A stretch of 64,000 nt of DNA, from positions 434,001-498,000 of the forward strand of contig NZ_JAMBMT010000001.1 in assembly GCF_040371085.1 (NCBI RefSeq). Direction: 5' to 3'. Of this stretch, positions 1 through 8,900 are shown piece after piece. Each line of letters starts with the position of its first letter. Position 1 is the first letter of the stretch. The stretch is from Psychrobacter sp. AH5 (GTDB taxonomy: Bacteria; Pseudomonadota; Gammaproteobacteria; Pseudomonadales; Moraxellaceae). The notes beneath the pieces were generated by a model that was given only the letters and a program-made list of their open reading frames with translations, was not told the origin of the DNA and ran no database searches. The position numbers and the translations under genes are program-made.

Positions 1-264
1 TATCTCGGCCGTATCGGTATGATTGCGCCTTATGCTGCGCACTTTTGTGATAACTGTAATCGCTTGCGAGTGAGTAGCCAAGGTCGCGTGCATCTGTGTT
101 TATTTGATGAAGGTAATTATGATATTCGTCATTATCTAAAAACCAATGATGTCGAGGGTTTGATTAATACTTTACATAGCTTTATGCCGATAAAACCCGA
201 GCATCATCATTTGCATGAGTCTAACAGCGGTATGATGAATAATTTATCAATGATTGGGGGTTAG
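1..264 (+). CDS. moaA: GTP 3',8-cyclase MoaA, C-terminal part (5' end outside window)
   Basis: This is the last 87 codons of a radical-SAM enzyme that, with MoaC, converts GTP to cyclic pyranopterin monophosphate in molybdenum cofactor synthesis. The reading frame is open from base 1. The fragment carries the C-terminal iron-sulfur ligands (FCDNCNRLRVSSQGRVHLC, a CX2CX13C arrangement) that bind the second cluster near GTP. It ends in the Gly-Gly tail typical of MoaA (SMIGG). The rest of the moa genes follow on the same strand, but an insertion sequence now sits between this gene and moaB. Identification is firm. Confidence 0.96.
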   Translation, partial: YLGRIGMIAPYAAHFCDNCNRLRVSSQGRVHLCLFDEGNYDIRHYLKTNDVEGLINTLHSFMPIKPEHHHLHESNSGMMNNLSMIGG

Positions 265-405
265 TTTTATTTTGAGCTAAAGTCTGACTTACCACTTAAA
301 ATTAACTAACCTAGGATAGGTTTTGACCTAGCATCATACTTTTGCAAAGGTTTAAAGCTGGGTTAAAAACCCAGCCTAAACAAAAAAATTGAATACTAAA
401 AACTA

Positions 406-1120
406 GGGGCTGTAGTAGATAAGGATTAAATATCACACCATTTTCTCAAGGTTTTCAGCTGATTAGATGGTGAGCCATAGTTAAATCTAAACTCGCACTC
501 TTTTAAAAATAAATGGAAGTTCTTCTTATCGATCCCATTATACTTTCTTAGAGTTCGTTTAGACTGGTTCCAAAAGTTCTCAATGCCATTGATGTGATTG
601 TTTTTACCGCAAGTAAACTCTTTAGAATGATTGACTCTGAAATGTTTAAACTCACTCACATCTAATGCGTTGTAACTTCGATAGCTATCCGTATAAACAA
701 AGCTGTCAGGCTTGATTTTACGCTTAATAACAGGCATTAGAGTAGTCTGTTTGGTGTCTGCTACGACAATGGTATAAACCTTACCGTTTCGTTTTAGAAT
801 ACCAAATACAGCGGTTTTACCAGCAGCCCCGCGACCTCTTTTACCTTTGCGTACACCGCCAAAGTAACTTTCATCTAATTCGACTTCACCATCAAAAAGC
901 TCATCAGCTTCTAATGAGAGATGGTAATCTATCACAAGTCTTATTTTATGATAAAAAAGTGCAGCAGTATTAGGCTGAATATCAAGCAAATCTGCGGCTG
1001 TTCTAGCAGTCACTTCAGCTGTGAAAAACTCTAACAGCCTTCGCTGTACTTTTTTACTGAGTTTACAATGGGTTATCTTCATAAAAGTAGTCTAGCATAG
1101 TGCTTATCTACTACAGCCCC
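406..1120 (-). mobile_element. IS1595-family (IS1016-like) insertion sequence with 8-bp target duplication
   Basis: The element is 715 bp. Its terminal inverted repeats begin GGGGCTGTAGTAGATAAG (left, from 406; right, reading inward from 1120). An 8-bp direct duplication, aaaaacta, flanks it at 398-405 and 1121-1128. Eight-base duplications are normal for the IS1595 family. The exact duplication and intact transposase suggest a fairly recent insertion. It splits moaA from the rest of the moa operon. Confidence 0.93.
426..1082 (-). CDS. IS1595-family transposase (IS1016 group)
   Basis: This 218-residue DDE-type transposase occupies nearly the whole IS. The catalytic region is visible: VELDESYFGGVRKGKRGRG (first Asp), VYTDSYRSYNAL (second Asp) and HINGIENFWNQSKRTLRKY (Glu/Asn region). 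The N-terminus (LSKKVQRRLLEFF...TARTAADLL) is the helical region typical of the short IS1016-type members, which lack the zinc ribbon of longer relatives. The frame is complete with no stop or shift, so it may be active. Confidence 0.92.
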   Translation of the reverse strand: MKITHCKLSKKVQRRLLEFFTAEVTARTAADLLDIQPNTAALFYHKIRLVIDYHLSLEADELFDGEVELDESYFGGVRKGKRGRGAAGKTAVFGILKRNGKVYTIVVADTKQTTLMPVIKRKIKPDSFVYTDSYRSYNALDVSEFKHFRVNHSKEFTCGKNNHINGIENFWNQSKRTLRKYNGIDKKNFHLFLKECEFRFNYGSPSNQLKTLRKWCDI

Positions 1121-1147
1121 AAAAACTATATTAATTAAGGATTATCC

Positions 1148-1678
1148 ATGTCTAAGCCTGCTGCTGAATTTATCCCGCTTAATATCGCTATTTTGACGGT
1201 TTCTGATAGCCGTACTATCGCTGAGGACAGCTCAGGACAGTATCTAGTCGATGAGTTAAAAGCGGCCGGTCATCATCTGGCAGATCGTCAATTGATCAAA
1301 GATGATATCTATCAAATCAGAGCGGTTATCAGTGGCTGGATAGCAGACCCTACTATCCATGCGGTAATCACTACCGGCGGCACGGGTTTTTATATCAGAG
1401 ACAGTATGCCAGAGGCGGTCGGCGTCTTGTTCGATAAGTCGATTGATGGTTTTGGCGAGATGTTTCGTTTGCTCTCAAAAGACGATATCGGCATGTCGAC
1501 GGTGCAGTCGCGCGCGGTAGCTGGCATGGCCAATGGTACGGGTATATTCTGTCTGCCAGGATCTACGGGTGCTTGCCGTACCGGTTGGAGCGATATCTTA
1601 AAAGAGCAGTTCGATAATCGTACTCGTCCTTGCAACTTTGTGCCGCATTTTATGCGCGTTAATCCTAGCCATGGTTAA
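1148..1678 (+). CDS. moaB: Molybdenum cofactor biosynthesis protein MoaB
   Basis: This 176-residue MoaB/MogA-fold protein most likely adenylylates molybdopterin before molybdate insertion. The N-terminal strand (IAILTVSDSRTIAEDSSGQ) and the TTGGTGFYIRDSMPEA loop are the conserved MPT-binding motifs. CLPGSTGACRTGW near residue 140 is the second conserved glycine loop. A modest Shine-Dalgarno (aagga) precedes the ATG. It lies just downstream of the IS1595 right end, so any promoter now comes from that junction or read-through. It overlaps mobA by 8 bp. Confidence 0.93.
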   Translation: MSKPAAEFIPLNIAILTVSDSRTIAEDSSGQYLVDELKAAGHHLADRQLIKDDIYQIRAVISGWIADPTIHAVITTGGTGFYIRDSMPEAVGVLFDKSIDGFGEMFRLLSKDDIGMSTVQSRAVAGMANGTGIFCLPGSTGACRTGWSDILKEQFDNRTRPCNFVPHFMRVNPSHG

Positions 1679-2432
1679 ACCGTTTATAAAAGGTTTAGAG
1701 CGTTTGATTCATTTAAATAAGGATGCAATTTTGATAGCAAATTTGGCAGGAATCGTTATCCTAGCAGGCGGCGCTTCTCGCCGTATGGGTACATCCAAAG
1801 CCGAGCTGATTTTGCCGAGTGGCGAGCGCTTACTTGACTATCATGTACGCCAAGCGCTTAAGCTTTTGACCGCTAATACAAGCGTAGCTGATAAAAGCAT
1901 ACCTATTATGATTGCCGATAATGGCCGCGGTTTTTTAGTCGATAAGACGCAATTAGCAGAGGCAAAGACGCCTATTTGCCATATCACCGATTATGATTCT
2001 CCCTCCGTGGTAGCAAAGAGCGAAACACAGGGGCCACTGGTGGCTATTGAGTCGGCTTTGCAAAAGCTAGCTAAACTCAAAAAAGCAGATAAAGTAGAGC
2101 GCGCAGAGGCTTCATGGTTAATGGTTATTAGCTGTGATAGCTTGATTAGCGCTTATGATTTATGGAAAATGCTAGGGTCTTACACGGTATCGATAGCTCA
2201 TGATCAGTCAGTTATTTGTCTGACCGATACCGCCCATTTATATCCACTATTAGGCCTTTATCATTTGACTGTTGAGCCGGAGCTACAAGCTTATATAGAT
2301 AGCGGCGAGCGACAAGTGATGAGGTTTATTAGAGCTATTACTAAGGCTGTGCCGGTAGCAGCAAAATGGCAGTCTTTGACCAATTTTAATACCCCTGACG
2401 ACTTCAAGCGGGCGTGTACTGCTTTGATGTGA
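1671..2432 (+). CDS. mobA: Molybdenum cofactor guanylyltransferase MobA-like
   Basis: The predicted protein is a nucleotidyltransferase that adds GMP to molybdenum cofactor to make the bis-MGD form. The signature GIVILAGGASRRMGTSKAEL near the N-terminus is the GTP-binding motif of MobA and related NTP transferases. An Asp-containing segment (VISCDSLISAYDL) fits the metal-binding site. I chose the ATG at 1671, which overlaps the moaB stop by 8 bp and suggests translational coupling. An upstream start at 1638 would overlap moaB by 41 bp and adds no conserved sequence. The protein is about 253 residues. Middle and C-terminal parts are less conserved, so the substrate is inferred from context. 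Confidence 0.85.
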   Translation: MVKPFIKGLERLIHLNKDAILIANLAGIVILAGGASRRMGTSKAELILPSGERLLDYHVRQALKLLTANTSVADKSIPIMIADNGRGFLVDKTQLAEAKTPICHITDYDSPSVVAKSETQGPLVAIESALQKLAKLKKADKVERAEASWLMVISCDSLISAYDLWKMLGSYTVSIAHDQSVICLTDTAHLYPLLGLYHLTVEPELQAYIDSGERQVMRFIRAITKAVPVAAKWQSLTNFNTPDDFKRACTALM

Positions 2433-2463
2433 TTTTAGAATAAAAAATAACAAGGTTGAATTT

Positions 2464-2961
2464 ATGAGTGCTGCTAATAAAAACGCCACTTTATCGCATT
2501 TAGACAGTGATGGTGATATCACTATGGTTGATGTCAGTGGCAAAACACCAACCACGCGCGAGGCTTATGCGGCAGGATTGGTGCGCTTTCCAAGTGCTAT
2601 TTATGAGCAAATAAAAGCGGCTGATGGCATGACCAAAAAGGGCAGTATCACCCAAACGGCGCATATTGCTGGTATTATGGCTGCCAAGCGCACGCATGAC
2701 CTTATTCCGCTGTGTCATCCCCTACCACTCGACAAGATTGGTTTAAGCTTTGACTATGACGATGAGAATAGCAGTATTCATGTAACTGCAACAGTCAAAG
2801 TCACTCACAAAACCGGAGTGGAGATGGAAGCTTTGACCGCAGTTAGCGTCGCTTGCTTAACCATTTATGATATGACCAAAGCCATCTCCCATGACATTAC
2901 TATAGATAATGTGCGCCTGATCACTAAGACTGGCGGTAAGTCCGATTATCAGTATAGCTAG
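2464..2961 (+). CDS. moaC: Cyclic pyranopterin monophosphate synthase MoaC
   Basis: At 165 residues this has the family's usual length. MoaC works with MoaA to form cPMP. The conserved blocks MVDVSGKTPTTREAYAAG, HDLIPLCHPLPLDKIGLSF and TGVEMEALTAVSVACLTIYDM carry the active-site His and Asp/Glu/Lys residues. The ending TKTGGKSDYQ is also typical. It follows mobA by about 30 bp on the same strand. Confidence 0.97.
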   Translation: MSAANKNATLSHLDSDGDITMVDVSGKTPTTREAYAAGLVRFPSAIYEQIKAADGMTKKGSITQTAHIAGIMAAKRTHDLIPLCHPLPLDKIGLSFDYDDENSSIHVTATVKVTHKTGVEMEALTAVSVACLTIYDMTKAISHDITIDNVRLITKTGGKSDYQYS

Positions 2962-3052
2962 GTTTTAGCTTAAAAAGTACAGTAGTAGGCTACGGCTTTA
3001 AAGCAATAGGATTAATAGTAAAACACTGTGTTGAACAAAGAGGGATATAATA

Positions 3053-3334
3053 ATGAGCGCTATAGCTGAAAATACCAATAACGATACTCTAATGACTATT
3101 AATGTGTTGTATTTTGCTAGCTTAGCTGATGAAGCTAAGTGTAATGAAGAAAAAATCGCTGTCGCCCCTTCGACTTCATTGGCTGAGCTTTATGAGCAAT
3201 TGCGTAACAAGCACCGCTTTAGTCGCCCGCAATCTGATCTGCGCGTAGCAGTGAACGATTATTTTGCCAAGTGGAGCGATGAGATTAAAGAGGGCGATAA
3301 TGTAGTATTTATCACACCAGTGGCCGGGGGCTAA
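3053..3334 (+). CDS. moaD: Molybdopterin synthase small subunit MoaD
   Basis: This ubiquitin-fold sulfur carrier of 93 residues ends in the required Gly-Gly (ITPVAGG). After adenylation and thiocarboxylation, that tail delivers sulfur to cPMP inside MoaE. The first 13 residues are extra; an internal Met at 3092 gives a more typical start (MTINVLYFASLADEAKCNEE). However, the ATG at 3053 has the better ribosome binding site (agaggg). Only 2 bp separate it from moaE. Confidence 0.95.
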   Translation: MSAIAENTNNDTLMTINVLYFASLADEAKCNEEKIAVAPSTSLAELYEQLRNKHRFSRPQSDLRVAVNDYFAKWSDEIKEGDNVVFITPVAGG

Positions 3335-3336
3335 AC

Positions 3337-3828
3337 ATGACAGATAATGTACACAGTCAGTCAATGACCATTAAGCGTAGCGTCGATGAGGTTTATGCAT
3401 TAGCAGAGCGTGATGGTTTTGCATTATTGGATATCGATATTGATGAGGCTCGGCTCAAAGCCATGCTTGATGATGATGGCTGCGGCGCTTTTGTCAGCTT
3501 TGAGGGCAGGGTGCGTAACCACAATAATGCAAGCCGCGTTGATCGTTTGACTTATTATGGCTATGAGGATTTGGCCATTAACCAAGGTCGGCTCATTATC
3601 GAGGAGGCCAAACAGCGCTTTGATATTATCGGCGCGGCGGCTATCCACCGTATTGGCGCATTAGATATTGGCGATGTCGCTATTTGGGTAGGGGTGTCAT
3701 CCGCGCATCGTTATCCGGCTTTTGATGCTTGTCGCTGGATACTCGATACCATCAAAGCCGATATTCCGGTATGGAAACAAGAGTATTATGATGACGACTC
3801 TTCTAAATGGCTTAGTAATAATGGTTAA
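3337..3828 (+). CDS. moaE: Molybdopterin synthase catalytic subunit MoaE
   Basis: The large subunit of molybdopterin synthase, 163 residues. Conserved stretches are FVSFEGRVRNHN (N-terminal core), LTYYGYEDLA, AIHRIGALDIGDVAIWVGVSSAHR and IPVWKQEYYDDDSSKW. The last contains the catalytic lysine motif (WKQE). It is the last moa gene before a hairpin that probably ends the transcript. Confidence 0.96.
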   Translation: MTDNVHSQSMTIKRSVDEVYALAERDGFALLDIDIDEARLKAMLDDDGCGAFVSFEGRVRNHNNASRVDRLTYYGYEDLAINQGRLIIEEAKQRFDIIGAAAIHRIGALDIGDVAIWVGVSSAHRYPAFDACRWILDTIKADIPVWKQEYYDDDSSKWLSNNG

Positions 3829-3897
3829 GTCATGATTAAGCCATTAAAGCAGTTTATAAATGATAGCAGTTTATAAATAATAAAAATATGACCACGG

Positions 3898-3947
3898 CTA
3901 AGTAAGCATAGTTATAAAACTATGTTTGCTTAGTCGTTTTAGCAATT
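3898..3947 (+). terminator. Hairpin after moaE, probable terminator
   Basis: A long near-perfect inverted repeat lies at 3898-3933, with arms ctaagtaagcatag and ctatgtttgcttag. It is followed by short T-runs (tttt at 3937-3940 and a run of seven near 3946). It sits between moaE and modA and would separate the moa and mod transcripts. Confidence 0.65.
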
Positions 3948-4042
3948 TTTTTGGGTAAGTTAAAAAAGTTGCCAACCTTGTGCAGGCAATGACTTTGGTA
4001 TTACTAGCTTGCCGCTATCATAGTGGATAAAGGAGATAAGCT

Positions 4043-4999
4043 ATGAAAAGTAGTCAATTCAGTGGTTATGATGATAAACAAAGCCATAAAACCTTGATGC
4101 AGCTCGTAACAAAAGCATCAAAGACGGTCTTGACCGTTAGTGTGTCAGCCTGTGTGGCTCTGAGCTTAGCGGCTTGTACCAAAGAGAATTCCGATACCGC
4201 CGAGCAAGCGCCCGTCACTACTGATGAAGCGATTGTACAGAATGAGGAAACGGCGGTAGCGGCAAGCCAAGCTGTTAAGGCAGGAGAGAAGATACGCATT
4301 GCAGCGGCGGCGAATTTATCCGATGTGCTACCCAAAATCGTCGAAGGCTATAAGACTGATAACAATTTACCCGATCAAGAGATTGAGCTAACCTTTGCCT
4401 CCTCAGGAAAGCTCTACGCGCAAATGCAGGCCAGCGCCCCTTATGACATCTTTTTATCGGCTAACCAAGAGTTTCCAGCAAAATGGGCGAACGAGAGACC
4501 AGCCGATGCGCCAAAGCACAAGCCTTTTACTTATACCCAAGGACAGCTGACTTTTTATAGTGTCAAACATCCGGTAGCAAAGCTTAATGAGGCAAGCTTA
4601 GCTGAGCTATTAGCCAAAGCGTCTGATAGCAAAATTACCATTGCCAATCCCGATCTGGCTCCTTATGGCGCGTCTGCCAAAGCTTACCTGCAATCACAAA
4701 ATATTTATGAGCCATTGAACCAGCAAAAACGCCTGATTCAAGCGGAAAATATCGGTCAAACCTTCCAATATGCCAATACCGGTAGTGTGGACTATGGCTT
4801 TGTCGCTCAATCACAAGTAACGGCTATCAAAGCCACGCCCGAGCAGTTTTATATCCTAAATCAAGACGCTTATCCTGCTATCTTACAAGATGGCGTAGTG
4901 ATCAGTGATGCCGCCGCGGCCACAGATTTTACCCATTATCTATTATCGCCTGCTGGTCAAAAATACTTTGCCGACGCAGGCTACTTAGCAGTTAAATAA
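4043..4999 (+). CDS. modA: Molybdate ABC transporter substrate-binding protein ModA (lipoprotein)
   Basis: This 318-residue binding protein captures molybdate/tungstate. It has a lipoprotein signal with lipobox LSLAAC (Cys45), so it is probably anchored to a membrane. The mature part starts near IRIAAAANLSDVLPKI, which holds the oxyanion-binding Ser. It continues with LTFASSGKLYAQMQASAPYD and the typical PYGASAKAYL and GSVDYGFVAQSQ segments. The N-terminus before the hydrophobic segment is rather long, but a strong ribosome binding site (aaaggag) supports ATG 4043. modB follows about 134 bp later. Confidence 0.93.
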   Translation: MKSSQFSGYDDKQSHKTLMQLVTKASKTVLTVSVSACVALSLAACTKENSDTAEQAPVTTDEAIVQNEETAVAASQAVKAGEKIRIAAAANLSDVLPKIVEGYKTDNNLPDQEIELTFASSGKLYAQMQASAPYDIFLSANQEFPAKWANERPADAPKHKPFTYTQGQLTFYSVKHPVAKLNEASLAELLAKASDSKITIANPDLAPYGASAKAYLQSQNIYEPLNQQKRLIQAENIGQTFQYANTGSVDYGFVAQSQVTAIKATPEQFYILNQDAYPAILQDGVVISDAAAATDFTHYLLSPAGQKYFADAGYLAVK

Positions 5000-5133
5000 G
5001 CGGCTGGCTCAAATAAACGGCAAAGTTAGCTAAGCTTTAGCGCTAAAGCTAAGATAAATTATTAGCTAAGTTAAACCCTAATAATAAGCTATCATGAGTA
5101 AATAGCCCGTTATGAGCAGACAGTAGTGACACT

Positions 5134-5832
5134 ATGATAGATCAAGCGCTGTTATCAGCGATGCTAGTGCCGTTTTGGGTAAGTATAAAGCTTGCTGGTA
5201 TCACCACGCTGTGCCTAATGCTATTTGCCACGCCTTTAGCGTACTGGTTAGCCAAACCGAGTCATCGTTACCTCATTGGTCGCCTCAAAGTCATACTTAT
5301 GGGCGTCATCGCTATGCCTTTAGTATTGCCTCCTACGGTTATTGGCTTTTATCTATTACTGCTTATGAGTCCGACTACTGGCATAGGGGGCTGGTTTGCT
5401 GCTCATCATATCAAGACCTTTATTTTTACCTTTGAAGGGCTAGTGATTGGCTCTATCATTTATTCTCTACCGTTTTATGTGCAGCCTGTCTACGCGCAGT
5501 TTTTGCGTATTCCTCCAAGCGTGATGGAGGTGGCTAGCTTATTAGAACCTAGTCGCTTGCGCCGGTTTATGCGCGTGGCTTTACCGCAAGCGCGAGTGGG
5601 AATTATTTTAGGCAGCCTAGTCAGCTTTGCCCATACTATTGGCGAGTTTGGGGTGGTGCTGATGATAGGCGGTAGTATCGAGGGCGAGACAAAAGTCATC
5701 TCCATTGCCATCTATGAGCAAGTGGAGGCGCTGAACTATGATATGGCTCATGCCATGTCTTTTATGCTGATTATCGTTGGCATGATTATGGTAGCTTTGA
5801 TCGCGAGCGTCAATCGATTGAATAAGCCATGA
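5134..5832 (+). CDS. modB: Molybdate ABC transporter permease ModB
   Basis: This 232-residue inner-membrane permease has about five hydrophobic segments. It carries the ABC permease EAA-type loop (EVASLLEPSRLRRFMRVALPQARVGIILG). The MPLVLPPTVIGFYLLLLM segment is typical of ModB. Its usual partner, the ATPase ModC, is not encoded next. Only a 12-codon frame starting at 5829 follows before a convergent gene. Either modC lies elsewhere or this importer borrows another ATPase. Confidence 0.93.
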   Translation: MIDQALLSAMLVPFWVSIKLAGITTLCLMLFATPLAYWLAKPSHRYLIGRLKVILMGVIAMPLVLPPTVIGFYLLLLMSPTTGIGGWFAAHHIKTFIFTFEGLVIGSIIYSLPFYVQPVYAQFLRIPPSVMEVASLLEPSRLRRFMRVALPQARVGIILGSLVSFAHTIGEFGVVLMIGGSIEGETKVISIAIYEQVEALNYDMAHAMSFMLIIVGMIMVALIASVNRLNKP

Positions 5833-5926
5833 ATATAGTTATGGACGATAAAACTTATTTTGGCTAGGTGTCTTTATAAAAAACCAGTTTATACAAAGAA
5901 AGTGTATAGCTCGCTTGAGTGTGAAT

Positions 5927-8900
5927 TTACCTACAGGGTATATTAAATTGTACATAAGGCACGATCAGATAATGACTGCTTTCACTGCCCTGATAGCCTG
6001 CTTTTTCATACCAAGAAATATCTTGCTGATAAAATAGCGTAGTAGTAAACCCCGTCATAGCTAGGTGCTGATTTCCTTGCCCTTGAGAAGAATATTCCTT
6101 GGCAAAAGCGGTTGCAAACTGAGCAATTTGTTGGCCTCTTTTTGAGTAAAAGCCATCGCTCTTTGTCTGCTTTCGATAGCAAGCAACATCAAATAATCCC
6201 TTGATATCAAGACGATTTTGCGTCCAGCTATCAGCGCAAAACGTCTGTTCTATAAACGCCCGTCCTGCATCATTAACTAGTGCACGCGGCGTTAGTACAA
6301 GCTCATCTAAGCGCATAAAGCGATGAAAAGTCAGCATGGCAGGCGGATTGACTAGAGGTAAGTTGATTTGTTCGCCATGGGTAGATAGGCTTTTGGCAAG
6401 GGTAGGATGATGCGCTTTATGATGTAGTAGTAGGCTTAAGGTTTGCTTCGCTCGCGTTATGGCTACATATAAGGGTCTATCATGGCTATGATCGGTTGCA
6501 GTAGACGACTGCTCATCAATCACATAGACATGATCAAACTCCATACCTTTAGCGCTATGATAAGTGATTAAGATCACTTGAGTTTTATTATCGTATAGAG
6601 TGGATTCAAGCGCTTGTAGCACCTGCTCATAAGTCACATTTGCCATCTCTTGGGTACGACTAATAATCGCCTCCCAAGCTTTATCTAAAGGGTTTAGCTT
6701 TTGCTCACTACGCCATTGCTGCAAAAATGTCGCTACATTGCCTTTTATTAAGTCTAAACGCTTGTCACTCAAATAGTTAAATAGCGCTTGTCCTATAAAG
6801 CTGTTGAGAGGAGTCACTTGTTCGCTTTCATTATAGCGTTGACTACTGATACTCAATGCTTCCAAATAATGCTGGATAGCATCAAAATAGGACCACTTAG
6901 GCGCGAGTACGGCTATGGTTTGTGGTAGGGCGTTTTTTTGTTTATTGTCTGCTAAACGCTGCTCAATATCAGAGGCCATCCAAGCGGCCATATCAATACC
7001 TTGGGTTTGCTTATAATAGCAATAACGAATAGGACGGTTTGAATAAGGCTGCGTGGCTTTGATACTATGCTCGGCCTGCTTTAGACGCTCCTCATTTGGT
7101 AGAGCAGAGGCGATAAAGGCATTGGCAAGCTCGACGATATTATCGGCACTACGATAGTTATTTAATAAATAAAATTTGTGCTCAGTATTCACGTGATAAT
7201 TATCGGCAAACTGCTGAATATACTTAATGCTAGCACCGCGAAAGGCGTATAGGTTTTGGTCATCATCACCAACCACCATCAAATAACCGCGCTGCTCAAA
7301 GTCGTCATCATCGGTATCACTCTCAGCGTCTATGGCAATATAGCTATCGTTTGCGTCACTATTATCGTCGTTTTGTGTTTGTAGATCCGCCAAAAGCCCA
7401 ATCATCTGATACTGGTATTCATCAATATCTTGAAACTCATCAACCATAATGTATTGAAAGTGTTGTGGCCGCTCTTGCAGTTGACTGATGGCTTGCTCAA
7501 TCATCCACTGATAGCGCGCATTATCACGGCGTTTTTGCAGATGTTTTTCTTGTGCTAAATGCTCAATACGTACAGCAATCTCATCAAGTGCGGCATCGGG
7601 CGCATCTTTTTCACTAAGTCCGGTGATTTGACGCGCTAATCCATGAAAAGTCTGAATAGTGACATTAATGGCATGATAGCCGATCAAAGCGAGCAATCGC
7701 GATCTAAGCTCAGCTACCGCCAAACGGTTATAAGCCAAAATCAAAATCTTCTCAGGCTTGATCTCCTCTATCATCAATAAATAGGCCACCCTATGTACTA
7801 CGACCGTGGTTTTGCCAGAGCCGGGGCCGGCAAGCACCATAGCGGCACGGCTGGTCTCTTTGATAATTTGTTTTTGAGTAGCGCTAAAATAACTCGGCAA
7901 AATCTCTTTTTCATAATCCTTAATATAAGGTTTATGTACATCAATACCGTTATCGATATAGGTTTTGATGACTTTGGAGAGCGGCTGAGTAAAGTAATCT
8001 TCAATTAGTGCCTGTTGGACTTTAGCATCTGCTTGTAGCCAAAAGCTCAGCATATGTATACGGGCGCAGCGATCCTGATAGTGACTTTGTAGATACTGAT
8101 AAGCGTTTTCATGATATTTTGAAGTGGATTTACGGTGCTTGCCAATAAAGAAAATAGCATCTTGGCTATCGTCCAAACGACTAAGCTCAATCAGCTCTAA
8201 GCGTTGTAACTTTTCAAGCTGAGTCAAGATAGTATCAGCATCGCGCTGTAGTTTTTTTGCTAGGCTATCTAAATGAAAATCTTTACCCTCACCATCTTTT
8301 TTATCCGGCAAGGCAGGTAATAGCTGCTCCTCAAATAAAGGCGTTAAGTCTGCTAAGAGCATTTTTGCCTGACGTACCCAGCTCTCCCAATTGTCTGGCA
8401 GCTCTGCATCGATTTGCCATAATTTAGTGTGATTGGTGGAGGAGACAAATACTTGTGCCGCGCTATGATTGCGCGTTTTTAAAATACCAAGCGCCCGAAA
8501 CATTGGCAGAATATGGCGTTTGGTCGTTAAGTTGTGACGCTGCTGAGCTAGCCAGTTATCCAGTGCTTTGGTATTGAGCTGAGTAGTGCCTTGGCTCTCA
8601 ATCGCGTCTATCGTTTCAGTGCCACTTAGCGCGCCATAACTGCTATTTAGGCACTCTTCCATAGCTATAATAATTCGGCTCAAACGATTAAATTCGCCTT
8701 TTAGATAGCGATGGGTATATTTTAGACGCACGCGCACGATAACCTGCCACTGAGCGTGACCTTGATTGACGAGCTCGCGCAGCCCTTTTAACAGCGTTTT
8801 AACAGAATAGCCAAGCGCTAGTGCTAGCTCAGGCAAATGATAGCGCGTTAGACCATTATCATTAGTTTTACTTTGACTACTATTTGGATTTGTTGCCGCT

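Noticed and set aside
357..375. Hairpin gctgggtt-aaa-aacccagc after moaA, as a terminator
   Set aside because: No T-run follows on either strand, so termination is not supported; it could be a remnant of the original moaA-moaB spacer.
1390..1635. Minus-strand frame inside moaB (also similar frames inside moaC, moaE, allE and the NCS2 permease)
   Set aside because: Antisense shadows of conserved genes without start signals.
7793..8008. Overlapping frames on both strands within the helicase gene (also 9106-9478, 9663-10195)
   Set aside because: They lie inside the long gene with intact helicase motifs and show no domain of their own.
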